DNA of 64,000 nt from Ricordea florida. Taxonomy: Eukaryota > Cnidaria > Anthozoa > Corallimorpharia > Ricordeidae. The first letter of the stretch is position 1. Each line of letters starts with the position of its first letter. The position numbers were made by a program, and so were the translations under genes. The stretch covers positions 24,718,718-24,782,717 of the forward strand of contig OX453275.1 of the NCBI GenBank assembly GCA_949710005.1. The letters are read 5' to 3'. This document shows, piece by piece, positions 45,450-57,669 of this stretch. The notes under the pieces are model-generated. The model was not told the DNA's origin. It saw only the letters and a list, made by a program, of their open reading frames with translations, and made no database searches.

Positions 45450-46755
45450 ATTTTCAATGCGGAAATTCAGATTTTGCCATTTATAGATCTATATCAGTTT
45501 TATTGTAAAGTTGTGGAGCAGGCCTCCACTTGAAAATGATGTAGCAACAGTACTCAGTATAGCAATGACACTTTCGTTCTGTTTTGTACTTCATTCCAAT
45601 TAGTGTTGCTATAACGTCATTACTCTTCATTAGCAATTTCACTTTCATTGCAGCGAGACCCTGTTCCAATTCGGAGGCAACTTGAATGACTGAAGGTAAA
45701 ATTTGACCGACTTGGACGGCGGTTGAATTTGAGGCACCCGAAAGTAGACGCTTATGAAGACGAACTCTCGAGCAAAAGTTATGCTCACATTTTTATGCGG
45801 TACAGTAGAGGAGGCACTGCAGCATGACGGTTTGCGTGACGGACGTTTGATCATCATGTCCAGTGGTTCAAAACCAGGAGATGGTACTTCCTAAGACAAG
45901 AAACCTAACTTGACCCTATCGACCTCTCTTCAGATCAACATTAATGCGGGTGTATCGATGAGCACCGACGATATTAGGCTCTTACCTCATTCTCTCTTGT
46001 CTGAGGTGACTCTTCCTCGACTGGCGACTTATCCAGATTGTAGTAATAATACTCGTGCAGGTGTTTGTACTTCATAGAAACCGCGAGGAGCTCTGGTTGT
46101 TTTGGGCATCATGGCTCACGAACTGATGTGTTTAAGATTGGACATCGATTTTGGTCTTTCATTCATGAAATTTTAAAGTTGAATTTCATTGCCCAGATAT
46201 TTGCCAATGTACTCTCCTAGTATTTTAATTTTACAGTATGATGTTCAATAGTATTTAACAGGGACGGACATATAGTGTCTATATTTGGAAACGTGGAAAC
46301 TTTTCTGCCAGTTGGAGCAGCAGTGACTGCAGTAGCCATAACTTCCAGGCCTTGAAACCGGTTACTGACTAACAACTCAGTGCAAGAACTGCTTTTTGGC
46401 ATTAGTGAACTTTAACCCCATGCCAGTTGCTAGGCGAAATGCTTCTTTCTAATGACAATGCTGACGTTTGTGGTTCTATTTTTTATTTATCAACAGAACC
46501 ATGCAATGATCTGATTCATCTGTACATGTCACAATAATTTATTCCCTGCTGCTGTTTATGTTTCATTACTTTCGTCAGGAGCGAATCACTCCTGCTTTCG
46601 TACATGCTGGAAAAATTCATCATTTTTCACTTTCGTATTTTTACGTAAGGTTTTTTTTATAAAAAGAGTATTTATCATACTATTTCTATTTTTATATCAC
46701 ATTACAATTTGCTACCTCTTTTGAGAGGTATCTTGAAGAAGAATGGAATGACGTG
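45450..46755. other. Downstream region, no supported gene
   Basis: Likely 3' UTR followed by AT-rich intergenic sequence. A few words ('cagtactcagtatag', 'agaaccatgcaatgatctg') recall the 106-bp repeat but are too short to call. Confidence 0.3.
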
Positions 46756-46757
46756 CT

Positions 46758-46973
46758 TAGGGACTGTTGTTATTTATGGCTGGGGGGGGGGGTCGGTTAT
46801 TTTTTAACCAACTAAGGCAGATTAAAAATGAAATTACCCCCCAGCTTATGCCACCGACCGAAAACAAAGCTCAATTTAACATATCTGCAAACGGCAAGAG
46901 TTGAAACAACGGATTTTAAAAGTTTACTCCCCCCCACCCCCCCCCCCAGCCATGAATAACGAACAGACCCTTA
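46758..46973. mobile_element. MITE with TAGGGACTGTT termini and G/C runs
   Basis: The left end 'tagggactgttgttatttatggct' plus a G run is mirrored at the right by a C run plus 'agccatgaataacgaacagaccctta'. About 216 bp, non-coding. The inverted repeat is about 35 bp with a few mismatches. Confidence 0.7.
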
Positions 46974-47544
46974 TAACAAGCAAGCTATTATGTATTCAAA
47001 GTCAACTTTCAATACCACACGACTTTTCAGTGAATAATAAAATTTCACCTTAATTACTTGTGCCCAGGCCCTTAGACCGACACGAGTCTAGCTAGGTTTG
47101 TTTCGTCGTGTCGAGAATCTTGCAAGAATGTGCCAAGCACTTCTTATCCCCTGTACGAGAGTGCGAAAACGAGGTTGAAATCATGTGACCGAAGAGCATT
47201 GTCTGTGAGAAAGTGCTAGATCCTATCTTCGACGACCATGGCAAGTTTGCTTCTGGAACGCCCAAAGTACAAACAAAGGTACACGCCGTGAGCGGTAGAC
47301 CCACACTAAAAGAAGTCGGGCGTCAGTTGTGGAACGGGTTGTTTATAAGTTTAGGTAACTTGTATGTTCGCATACTGGTCTCTTCCATTAGGTTCTCTAG
47401 CTCTGTTACGATACTTCGTGATTTAGTCAGCCACACCTGCGTATGCCGGTAATTAGGTACGAATGTGCGCTCTAACAGCGTCTTGTTGCTGCGAGCATTA
47501 GCGAGCAGCAACAGTCTTCTTGACTTTCTCAGTGGGGACTGGGC

Positions 47545-47714
<170 letters not shown>

Positions 47715-47814
47715 AGCAGTATAAAATTGGTTTACCAAACGATGATCTCCCAGTAAGAGGAGCCACAGGATACAATGTCTCGACGTGAATTTGTAGTTAA
47801 GTATACGATAAGGA

Positions 47815-48840
47815 TGTGACGAAGAGACCAACTCTTGACTGTTCTGGACGAGTTTTAATACGACATTTCGGCCGTTCGGCCTTCTTCAGATAAACATTAA
47901 AAACTAAAAAGCTATTTACAATGGTTGCAAGTTACAGGAACATCGACTTATATACATAGCAGATACATTAAGATTGTGTAATACAACAAAGGTCGAAATT
48001 ACAAAGTGAGAAAAATGAAACAACGAAAGGCAAATAAAAACTATGATTGACATTGGAATACAAATAAGGTGAATACAAATAAGAACTACCAAAAATGATA
48101 GTAGAATAAAATCAAATTACGTCATATGGGAAAATTGTGAAATCACAACTATTCGATTGTAATAATTTATGCGGTGTTTGGATCTAAATTCTTGCCGTTT
48201 GTTGAGCCCGTGAGGATTAGGGGTAAATAATTTTGCCGGTCCAATAGGCCTCCCTAGTGAGTAATAATTGTTCAAGATGTAAGGAATTTTCAAAAGACCT
48301 GATTTGTTCAATGATAATAAAGTTGATTTGAGAAAGTTCATGTTCAGAATTATTAAAATGGATGGCCAATTCACAAGTTCTTTTGTTCTTTAGCATGTTC
48401 GACTTGTGGTTACGAAATCTTACTTTAAATTCAGTCGAAGTGGAGCCTACATATTGCAGGTTGCATTTGGTACAAGTGATTAAATAAATAACATTTTGTG
48501 ACGAAGAAGACAGCCTTTGTTGAATGGGATATTGACGACCAGTTGCCGAACTTAGAAATTTGGAAGCTTGAATTAAATAATTTTTACATAGATCGCACTT
48601 CTTGTTGCATTTTGAACTTCTCTTAGATTTCTACTGGAGGTTACCTGAAATTTCGAGGGCGCCAACAACTCCTTAAGATTTTTAGTTCTATACGATAAGC
48701 GGGAAATATCGATTTGGGTGGAAAAATTTCTTTGACTTCTGGTGAGGATTGCAACAGATGAAAGTGCTTTTTGATAACTTTTTGGATATCTGGCAAAATT
48801 GGATTGTAGCGTCAAGCAACAATGGAAAAACTTTCCTTGC
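47815..48840 (-). mobile_element. Penelope-like element, 3' fragment with GIY-YIG endonuclease
   Basis: On the minus strand the sequence at about 48510-48230 reads 'NVIYLITCTKCNLQYVGST' and on through 'FRNHKSNMLK', 'CELAIHFNNSEHELSQINF' and 'LEQLLLTREAYWTGK'. This is the GIY-YIG endonuclease that closes Penelope-like reverse transcriptases, preceded by a zinc-binding-like 'CNKKCDLCKNYLIQ'. Two frameshifts are visible: near 48605, and near 48230 where 'LFTPNPHGLNKRQEF' continues in another frame. The 3' end, with 'ttcggccgttcggcc' inverted pieces, reaches about 47815. No reverse transcriptase is left. A dead fragment. Confidence 0.75.
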
Positions 48841-48864
48841 TGGCTTTACCTTTTTCCTCAAAAG

Positions 48865-49075
48865 TTCTGCTCTAGGTATACTAAGACCTTTGTTGAACTG
48901 TTTATCAACAAGCTCCGCTGGATGATTTTGCGATTTAAAATACCCTTTGTATTCCTTACACCTATTTTGTCAGTAAAAAGTCGTCACTAGAACAATTGCG
49001 TTTGATTCTTAAAGCTACCCCAAACGGGACTGCTCTTTTGCCGAGCTTGTTGATAAACAGTTCAACAAAGCTCTT
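48865..49075. repeat. Inverted repeat 'agcttgttgataaacagttcaacaaag'
   Basis: About 48875-48920 contains 'acctttgttgaactgttt' and 'atcaacaagctccgc'; about 49033-49078 contains the inverse 'gagcttgttgataaacag' and 'ttcaacaaagctcttgg'. Arms of about 40 bp surround roughly 110 bp. It may be termini of a small element abutting the Penelope fragment. Confidence 0.6.
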
Positions 49076-49084
49076 GGTATTCGT

Positions 49085-49650
49085 GTCGTGCAAATTTGGT
49101 CTGAAATCATATGTTTGATTTCAAATATCGAACGAGCGCATAGCGCGAGTTCAATTTGAAATCACAAGTATGATTTCGGACCAAAATTGCACGACATGAA
49201 GTTCAATTACCACTTTGTTACACTCATTTTGAAATCACAGTTTTTTGTCAATACTACTTATTTATCAGACTACTTATTTATTTATCCACTACAATAAGCC
49301 CAGTGCAATTAAGAACAAAAAATGGTGCAATTTGTATAGGTAGTCACATGATTTCGAGTGCAATTTGGGATAAATCAGCACAAGTAAATTTTTCAAGGCT
49401 AACCAAATTGCACGAGCACGTAGGGCGAGTGCAATTTGTAGTCTTTGAAAAATTTACGAGTGCTGGTTTATCCCAAATTGAACGAGAAATCATGTGATTA
49501 CTTGTTAATAATATACATGCAAAAATTTAATTTCAACTTTCTGCACTCAATTTCAACTTTTTGCACTCAATTTCAATTTTCTGCACTGTTTGGGATTAAT
49601 TGACGTGCTCTCAGCCAATGAGCATGCTGAAATTTTTGCATGTATATTAT
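49085..49650. mobile_element. Cluster of palindromic MITE-like units
   Basis: Three units: 49092-49200 ('caaatttggtctgaaatcata' against 'tgatttcggaccaaaattg', centre 'cgaacgagcgcatagcgcgagtt'); 49312-49497 ('tcacatgatttcgagtgcaatttggga' against 'tcccaaattgaacgagaaatcatgtga'); and 49506-49652 ('taataatatacatgcaaaaattt' against 'aaatttttgcatgtatattatta'). All are non-coding foldback structures ending exactly at Helitron-like copy B. Confidence 0.65.
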
Positions 49651-51692
49651 TAGCGGGGCTCCCGCGCGCGAAGCGCGCGCGGAGCAGAGCCCCATACTCA
49701 TGGAATATGGTCAACCTCTTTTCGTTTGGTTGTCACGTGACTGACCGAGCGTACGTACGTCCGTACGTCCGTACGTACGCGTCTACAGATTGTACGGGTA
49801 GGGTAGGGGAGACTATCAAAAGGAAGGGAGGGGTATCTCAGGCTTGTCTTGGCAAATCCACATCTTTTATATTGGACATTCACAATATGGTCAATTGACA
49901 GCTGTCAAAACGGGATAGCCACTGACCAGCATCACATGACCAAATTGTGGGCTCATGTGTCAACTCATCGAGGTGACGTGATTTATTTGGAAGCTGTTCT
50001 GGTTGCCCGCATATTTTTGGCGGGAAATTGCGTTGACGACTGAAAAAGAAATTTTCAGTTCATTGTCTTTTTGAGACACAATATTACTACTCTACACTGT
50101 TGAAGTTTTACTAAAGGATAAACGAAACAATTTCTATTGCTATGTCAACAAACAATAACAGAGAAAATATAATTTGCAGAACACAGGGTTCAGGTGAAGA
50201 GCAACGGGAAAGAGAGCAAGAATTAACTGAGGAAGAATGAGCGAAGTACTGTAGATCGCCAAAGAAGGCGCGCTGGGGAAAGAGAAAGGAGACGAAATCA
50301 TAGCGAAGAACGCCGGCAAGCAGAAAGAGTCCGGGCTCGAGAAAATAGACAAAATGTTAACGAAGAACGCCGAGAAGCGGAAAGATTCCGTGCTGTGGAA
50401 AACAGACAAAATTGTAGCGAAGAGTGCCGAGAAGCGGAAAGACTTCGTGCTGTGGAAAACAGACAAAATTTTAGCGAAGAAAGCCGAGAAGTGGAAAGAC
50501 TTCGTGCTGTGGAAAACAGACAAAATTGTAGCGAAGAGTGCCGAGAAGCGGAAAGACTTCGTGCTGTGGAAAACAGACAAAATTGTAGCGAAGAAAGCCG
50601 AGAAGTGGAAAGACTCCGTGCTATGGACCCGGTAAATTTGCATAAGTTTTGTCTGCATAATATTTGCTCACTGATGCGTGACTCAGCACTCGCACTTTCC
50701 ACTTTCCCTTAAACTTGACACTTGACTTGGAAAACCGACTTCTAAACAAACCTTCTTCAGAAAAATGATCTTCTGAATGCACTACTTTTGAATGAGAAGC
50801 AAACTGATGAAAGATTTCAAATTTTTATGTCCTTTAATCATATAAACATTTCCCCTGTCGACGGCTAAGAAATACTCCCGCGGGAATTTTCTCTTGGCGG
50901 CAAATTGCAGAATGTAGCGCTTTCACTGGCAGCTTTTCGCGTTGTCGACGTTGTCATTTAGTGTGTCGATTGAGAACTTTGGTTTCAACGCCGTTGTTTT
51001 CGTAAAAAATGTTCTTCTAAATTGTAAAATGTCTCAAATGTATGTTAGTCATTCACGTGTTGCGTTGGACCAGGTCTACTTATAGTTCACACTTTTACGG
51101 TTATTTATTTCTTTTGTTTAAGTAACTACAGCTGATTGTAGTGAATAAATGAAGGCAGTAATTTTTTAAACTTACAATGTAATTAAGAAAAGAATAATTA
51201 ATAATTATTTTTTCATTCTCGTGAAAAATGTTTTTCGGGCTGGTAGATGTTGGTTACAGCTTGCCCGAAGGGCAATGTGTAAAATTAATTTTCTTTGCAC
51301 CCTGCTTGGAGTAAACATTTATTTTACCGAGGTGTTCGTTTTAACACAAAAATGACAAGAGTTGTGTCCTGCATTTCCCAGTAGCGTGTACAAATCTTTT
51401 AAATACATTTAGAAAATAGAATGGTTAATTTCATCAGGAATAGAACACAGTACATTGATAATTTGTGTTTTTTGTAGAATATACTCCATGACTTTGTAGG
51501 TAGAAAGACCGTACTTATGGCAGACGAAAGTTTAGACAAAAATCATAGCAAGTTAACCGACCTCGATACTTAACTATAGTTAAAAACGTTTGTGAATTCC
51601 TTCGCAATATTTTAGAATGCTTTTACAGTTTAAAGTGAAATGAAAGTACTAACGGGAGCCCCGCTTTTAGGCTTGGCTAAATCTATATATTA
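49651..51692 (-). mobile_element. Helitron/Helentron-like element, copy B (uninterrupted)
   Basis: The reverse complement of copy A without its two insertions: 2042 bp from 'tagcggggctcccgcgcgcg' (the 3' hairpin end, in reverse) to 'ggctaaatctatatatta'. It differs from A by a longer GTAC run (49752-49780), more 57-bp repeat units and scattered substitutions. It serves as the empty-site reference for the P-like element and the 173-bp MITE in copy A. Confidence 0.6.
50236..50638 (+). pseudogene. 57-bp-repeat protein frame of copy B, start region broken
   Basis: ATGAGCGAAGTA is followed by an extra five bases compared with copy A, producing a stop at once. The repeat itself remains open (50395-50712 frame) with five or so units of ENRQNCSEECREAERLRAV type, against about three in copy A. 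The unit count therefore changes between copies by whole 57-bp steps. Confidence 0.5.
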
Positions 51693-52800
51693 CTGAATAA
51701 ATCACACTGTTATGAGCCAATCAAATTGCAAGGATCACCCGTGTGGTTTCAAAATAAATGTAATAAAGCTTCTTATCGTTGCTGTTGCATTTAGTTCGTC
51801 GCCTCGCAGCACTTAACTTGTTATTACCAATCCCTAGTTATAGTAAGTATCATTTTGAGGTCATATTCATTTCAAATCGACTCGGCGTTAAATAGCTGCC
51901 CATAGTTGGAATTTCGAGCACCGAACGTAAATTAGTAGAGGTAACGCATCATTTTTGGACTTTGTAAAAGGAAGCTTCCTTCGAACGGGAAATCCCGGGC
52001 CAGTTTAAATTTGTTTATATATCAGTGGTTTTTTGATATTTTCAAAAATATTCTGAAAAAAGAGGACAACCTGAGAAGAAAGTACGTAAAATGCTATAAT
52101 AAGCGACTCGGTATGCTTTGTAAAGGTCATGAAAAAACTTCAATGGGTTGCTGCCCATACTTGGCACTGAAAAAAGATTGACCATGATCTCTACTAAAGC
52201 GTTAGTAACGATACATACAACTCTGTCAGAAAAGAACAAGTAAGCAACCTCAGCTCGAGGGGAAAAAAACTCCGGACACTAGGCCTGAGAAGAAGGTGTG
52301 ATGCCCTCAGCTGAGTTTTCTGCATCAGCACCGCGGTTCCCCCTACCCTACCAGGGAAGGAGCTTTGCGTGACGAGCCCGACATTGGCTGCAAAGGAAGC
52401 ACTTTTTACTTTAGACCTCAATGGGACTCCACTAAGTTCATTTCATATAGATTTCCACCGTTTCACAGCGTTGGTGGTCTTAACGCTCTAAGCTTTAGTT
52501 GAAAAGAAAACTGTCTTACAACACCGGATCAGCAACTTGACTTTATTTCTAAAAATATTGAAAATACAAGAATCTTTGTCATGCCTAGAGAGATTTTCTT
52601 TTCATTCCTCCGAGTTTTTGCCAGGTCTTGGCAGGCAGAAAACGGTTAGCTGCAGTTGAAGGGATCAATGGAATTTTCATTTCTGAAGTACAGTCATTGC
52701 TTGAATTCCATCGCCGAAGGTCCATTCCTAGAGTTCACTTGATAAATTACAGTTCCGGTAGAGCGTTTATTTATTCGTTCTTCAGTGACGGAAAAGTACA
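51693..52800. other. Upstream region of the 52801 gene
   Basis: No supported gene or repeat apart from the end of copy B. The open frame at 52628-52828 overlaps the true start in another frame and is probably 5' UTR. Confidence 0.3.
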
Positions 52801-53529
52801 ATGTCGGTTCGACGCTTTGCGTTGGTAGTGATTTCATTGCTCTCTTTACTGATTTCTTGCAGGATAAGTTCTACTTTTGCTTGCAATACCGACAACGACT
52901 GTTACGACGATCCTTATATCTACTGTTGTGATTATCAGTGCAAAGCTGATACTTGTGACTCCCTCTGCACCTACCACACTGATTGTCCCGACCACGAAAC
53001 CTGTGATTATTTGAGTGAAAAGTGTACCAATTTCTGCAGCAGTGACGGTGATTGTAAGTCAGACTACGAATGCCAAGATTACGGTTGTATTTGGAAAGAA
53101 GAAGAGTCCGATTTCAATGTAGGTAACATTTTTATCCTTATAATCGTCATAGTCGCCGCCATCTTTTTCGGGTGTTGTTGCCATTTCATTTCTCGGAAGC
53201 GTCGAGAAGAGCGGATGAGGGCAAATATGTCAACGGTTGGTGGACAAAATGTGGTCGAATCTCCGAGAATTCAGTCACCAACTGTAGATAACAGTCAGCC
53301 TCCTGTATATATGTTTCATTTAAACACACAGGGTAACAGTAATGGAACGCCGTCGAGGGATTCGACTGCAACTCCAGGTCAGCCTACACGTACTTTGCCT
53401 GAACAAAGCGAACCACGAAACCCTGATCCGATCGTTGATAACGGCCCACCTCCGTACAGTTTTGTAACTCATAATCCTGAAGACCCTCAATCACCGCCTC
53501 CCTCTTACGAGGAAGCTGTTAGAGCATAG
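52801..53529 (+). CDS. Type I membrane protein, 16-Cys-class ectodomain, paired PY tail
   Basis: A 242-residue single-exon frame starting at the ATG in 'acaATGtcg'. The signal peptide covers about 1-27. The ectodomain (28-97) contains regular blocks: CNTDNDC, YCCDYQC, TCDSLC, TDCPDHETC, KCTNFCSSDGDC, ECQDYGC, i.e. repeated C-x4/5-DC modules rich in Asp and Tyr. A helix at about 108-127 ends in GCCC, possible palmitoylation sites, followed by RKRREER. The tail has PPVY near 175, PPPYSF at 216-221 and PPSYEEAV at 233-240, just before the stop. With 44778 it is the clearest pair of paralogues. PPxYEE sequences are classic NEDD4-family WW ligands. Function in trafficking or receptor turnover is inferred. 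Confidence 0.87.
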   Translation: MSVRRFALVVISLLSLLISCRISSTFACNTDNDCYDDPYIYCCDYQCKADTCDSLCTYHTDCPDHETCDYLSEKCTNFCSSDGDCKSDYECQDYGCIWKEEESDFNVGNIFILIIVIVAAIFFGCCCHFISRKRREERMRANMSTVGGQNVVESPRIQSPTVDNSQPPVYMFHLNTQGNSNGTPSRDSTATPGQPTRTLPEQSEPRNPDPIVDNGPPPYSFVTHNPEDPQSPPPSYEEAVRA

Positions 53530-55195
53530 TACAGACCGAGAATTTAGCATAAACATGGAGTCTACATACACCGTACCATGTGAAAATTTTCCTCAATATC
53601 TAATTTCGCTTTTTGCTACGAAGTAGATCCTGTTATTTTAATTAATTTAATTTAAGAGGAGGAATATGTAAGTACTAACGCTTGCAAGTAACAGCAGACG
53701 TGGAAGAATCGTACTGCAAAGCCAAAATTACACGTGCGATATTATTCTTTACTCTAAGCTTCTTCCAGAATTGTAGTTGTTTTTATGTAAATTTCAGTTT
53801 CTTGTAAAGCATGATATGAAATTAGCATTTGAAAAAATGTACTGGAAACGAATAGCCCCTTAACTCAGGGCTCGAAAAACAAAAACCGTAACCGTCGTCC
53901 AGAACAAGTTGATTTTCCTCGGGCAAGTAACACTCTCTCCTTACTTGCCCCACGGGCAAGAGCCCGGGCAAGAGCCCAGTCAAGCCGTTTGCCGACTAAA
54001 TTTTTGATAACAATTTTGAAAAGAACGGGTTAATTTTAGGTTCATGAGTAATCAAGTGTTTAGGTGAAGCTTGACGAAAATTACAATTTACAAAAAATTT
54101 TATTACTTTGTTGATTGCGTGACGCACGCTCACGGCTCAGAAGCGGTTGCCTAGCACGTGAACAAAATCTGGCCCGGTCGAATTTCTTTCCAGGATTAAA
54201 AATAGCGGCGTTGGGCACGAAAACGCTGTGTTTATTTCTTAAAATTATTACAATTTTCTTCGAGAATTTTCCAGTTTCTCTGTACAAAACTGAACTCAAC
54301 ATCGACATATCAAAGCTGTAGAAATTGTACGCGAAAAGAAGACGCATATTTCTACTGCGAAAACAAGGCCAGGATTTTTGATGGTAAAATCAGAAGATCT
54401 CTGGATATTTTGTAAAGGCTTACATGATTCACTACCCCTCGGGATAGTTTGTAAAGGATTCACTACCCTATTTTGCTGTGTAACATTTGCTTGAGTATTT
54501 ATATACTATTATATCAGATTTCTTTATGGAATTTTTCACAGCACTCTATTGCCAACATATGCAGCCTAGTTAATATTATTTACATGCAAAACATTTGGAT
54601 GCCCTGTTTGGCTAAAAACATGTCCATTCATCCCAAGCTGTGCAGACACTTGAAATTGAGTGCAGAAATTGAAATTAAATTTGACATGTATATCATTAAG
54701 AAGTAATTGAACATTTTTGGGTGCAGTTTGGAATTAATAGGCACAAAGAAAAACAACAAACATTACACATGAAGAGACTCCACATTCATGCTCTTCTCAA
54801 CAAATCTAGCTGTTTGTTGAAGTAGTAAAAAGATAGAATGCAAAAAAACCAAGGAGCTTGTAAAAAAGTGTTTCCAGTGGAATATTTAGTGCTCTACTAT
54901 ACCAAGGAAAACTTTTTAAAAATAGAAATAGATGTAGAAGTGGTTTATGAAGATAATAAAAATGCAAATAGTTTTTCTACTTTGCAATTTTATATGTTTT
55001 AACTGTTTAAAGAGTACTTAAAGTACGATTTTAAAGTTCTCTTGTGTTTACTGAGACCTAATCTAAAATACAAACCATAAATTAAGATTGGTAAAGCAAA
55101 TTAGAGATAGTGTATACAAATTAAGATTTCATCTTTGAATTTGATTTTGAACAAGCCATTAAAAGCAGCTAGGGTGTGTGTTTTTTGTAGGGTAT
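53530..55195. other. Intergenic, AT-rich, no supported gene
   Basis: Only chance open frames. Near 53925-53985 'gggcaagtaac ... cacgggcaagagcccgggcaagagccc' forms a short direct repeat. Near 54650-54690 'gcagaaattgaaattaaatttgacatgtatatcatta' resembles the palindromic units at 49506-49652. Confidence 0.35.
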
Positions 55196-55474
55196 CATAG
55201 GCGGATTTAGGGGAGGGGCAGAGGGGGTTGCGACCCCCCTTTTTTTTCTTGTATTTTCAAAACAAACATGTTTTGCGTGCTCTAGGCAAAGAGTATGACG
55301 TCAGTATTTTTAATTCTATCTTCCGAAACCTTAACGTTACTTTACTTTGCATCACGAATACAGCACAATGCTGTATGTGGCATCTCCTGAAAAGTGGAAT
55401 TTTCATTTAAGAGGGGGGGGGGAGGGTGGGGGACTTGGCCCCTTTTTTCTGAATCTTCTGGATCTGCCCCTGGG
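55196..55474. mobile_element. MITE with GCGGATTTAGGGG / GGATCTGCCCC termini
   Basis: The left end 'ggcggatttaggggaggggc' and the right end 'ctggatctgcccctgg' are imperfect inverted repeats, with 'cccccctttttt' and 'ggccccttttttctg' inside. About 280 bp, non-coding. Confidence 0.55.
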
Positions 55475-56555
55475 TATATTAATGTTGTATTGTGAAGGAT
55501 GCTCTGAAAAGGTAAGTGTGCAGTACACAATGCTCCAATGTTTTAAAAGCACATTTAATTAAGACTTTTGTTGGCAATGTGCATAGATCTGGCAGTTAAG
55601 AATAGTTATGAAATTGTCTGAATAACAAGTAAAACTAGTGCATGACTCAATTATTTTACCATTTCACATTGTCTGGTAAAAAACCCTTGGCAGCCTGGCA
55701 ACTAGAAAATTAGTTTAAAGATACTGCAGCGTTTCAAGCACACAAGATAAGATGCCGCTGGATTGAACAATAAACTCCACCACTGTTTGCACACAATCCT
55801 GCATGTCACATAAACTTACACAATTATGGGCCAGTTGTGAACAGGCATATTTTTTGAGGTACAACGTACTGTACATGCATAGCAATAACACTAATAAAGG
55901 GTTACATCTACTTAGCTCTCAAGGGGCTATTGGTGTAACACTAGATTATCTTTTAGTTTTCAAACAGATGACAAGGCATATTGAAGGAGAATTTAGCTCT
56001 ATATCTGAAGTCACTGGTTTGTTCCATAACCGTTCAATACAGTCTTAAATATTGTACCAATATTGTTGTTGGTCTCATTCTAGTCATTATTTTGGTGTGT
56101 AAATGATGTGTTTGAGGCGCACTCATATTTAACTGGTATTTTAGTAAGTTTGAGATATGAATGTTTGTGGTTTATTAGGGCATTAACTGTTGTTTTTCTT
56201 TAATGACTACTAATCATATCCCTTTGAACTACTGGAGCTTTACTTGGGATCACGTATTATGGACAAGTGTTAAAACCTCCAGCCTTTTAGCCTAGCATAT
56301 CTGCCTAATAATTACTATGACTTGCTGTGGATAATGAGAGTATAACCCAGTGGTAATAGAATGCTGTTGGGAACAACTTTGAGATGAACCAGAGATCTTG
56401 TGGTGGCGTTTTTTTTTTCTTTTTTTGGAAAAGTTGATGTTCACATTTTTTCACTATGGTATTCTTATGTAAGGTTTTGTTAGCAAAAAAATTCAAGATG
56501 CTATTGCTATGTTTATGTCATAATACAATTTGCTAATATTTGCAAATTGTTAGAT
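55475..56555. other. Intergenic, no supported gene
   Basis: AT-rich sequence; the 81-codon frame at 55803-56048 has no recognisable features. Confidence 0.3.
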
Positions 56556-56640
56556 ACCGTAAAAACTCGTGTATAAGCCGCACCTTTTTGCTGAAATTTT
56601 GGGCTCAAAATAGCGGGTGCGGCTTATATACGAGACCATT
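56556..56640. mobile_element. Short hairpin MITE fragment ('taccgtaaaaactcgtgtataagccgc')
   Basis: 'cgtgtataagccgcacc' pairs with 'gggtgcggcttatatacg' about 30 bases later. Ends of the type TACCGTAAAA...CGTATAAGCCGCACC are known in Tc1/mariner-like MITEs. The right end is not clear. Confidence 0.55.
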
Positions 56641-56797
56641 GCTTTCAGAGGGGGCTAATTGCCTAGTTAGGGGTCAGATTTTGCACTTAAAAACGTAAGT
56701 TAATAAACATTCAACATTTTGAAACTTGTTGCTGTTGTTGATCATTGCTTTTGATAGAAGTGGTGGCTCCTAAAGGAGCCCTTTGTCTCTTCAGGTT

Positions 56798-57160
56798 TTA
56801 AACCTGAATCTTCTTCGCAAGTAGTTCTTTCAAGCGATTCATTTGTACTTCCTTTGCGCAGCTAAACTCTAACTGGCATGGAATTTCCATTCCTCCACAA
56901 AGCTGCTTACAATGCCTTCTGCGACCGATCACTTCAATACTGATCTCTCCGCCGTGTGCAAGAAAATACCACGCTATTCGTGAAAAGTCACGGGGCAAAT
57001 GACCGACTGTTTCGGTGTTCTTCACGACTTGCCCCGCGTGTTTATCCATAGGATTGTTAAACTCGCGTCGAGCAACAAGTTTTTCACCAATTGAAGGCTT
57101 CCATACATGTTTATAAACATGGTATCCACGCACAGCTGATGTGAAATGGAACTTTTCCAT
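56798..57160 (-). CDS. HIRAN-like domain protein, single exon
   Basis: A 120-residue frame starting MEKFHFTSAVRGYHVYKHVW. The pattern 'VRGYHVYKHVWKPSIGEKL ... REFNNPMDKHA ... VGHLPRDFSRIAWYFLAHGG ... GMEIPCQLEF' matches, from memory, a family of small HIRAN-like proteins repeated in cnidarians and some fish. HIRAN domains bind DNA 3' ends in HLTF/Rad5-type remodellers; stand-alone versions are poorly understood and often lie in or near mobile elements. The frame has no helicase or nuclease domain. The first Met fits the start of the domain. A minus-strand gene among + strand family members, it probably belongs to the mobile or hypothetical block on the right of the window. Confidence 0.65.
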   Translation of the reverse strand: MEKFHFTSAVRGYHVYKHVWKPSIGEKLVARREFNNPMDKHAGQVVKNTETVGHLPRDFSRIAWYFLAHGGEISIEVIGRRRHCKQLCGGMEIPCQLEFSCAKEVQMNRLKELLAKKIQV

Positions 57161-57289
57161 GTTGTTTATTTAACAAATTGACGTCCGTTTTTTATGCGTC
57201 TGTCCTCTTATTGATGATAAATTGCGTCATAACATTGTCAAAGTGTTGTAGATCCACGAGCCGATAGGCGAGTGGATCTACAACAAACA

Positions 57290-57660
57290 AAATGGAGGGT
57301 AACAAACATTGCTTTAGACTTGGAATTGAGGGAGACAGTCATACGAACGATCAGAAGAATCAACGAAGCAAATCCGAGTAGATTTAGGGTACCGCCCGCC
57401 GAGTTGGAGAAAGTTCATACTTTTCAAATGTGAGTAGATTTTTCATATTTTTCTCTTAGTTTTGACCTATTGCCTGAATTAAACGGTGTATTGGCACAAA
57501 TACTTGCTATTTTGGTGGAAATAGATCTGAATTATCTGTATTCCTGTCGGATTGTCTCGACATTGAAACTTTATACGCTGTGGCTATATGCCCGGCAGCC
57601 GGGCACGGTCTTAAATAGACTAAATGCCCGGCAGCCGAAAACTTTTACGGAATTTCCACT
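57290..57660 (+). other. Possible exon remnants
   Basis: A frame reading 'ALDLELRETVIRTIRRIN' and 'FRVPPAELEKVHTFQ' stops at 'caaat|gtgagt', a donor-like site. About 30 bases later, after 'ttctcttag', another frame begins 'FDLLPELNGVLAQILAILVEID'. The intervening stretch is too short for a normal intron, so this may be a decayed or misassembled gene. A 'tgcccggcagccg' unit is repeated at 57588 and 57622. Confidence 0.3.
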
Positions 57661-57669
57661 GTAAGGTTC

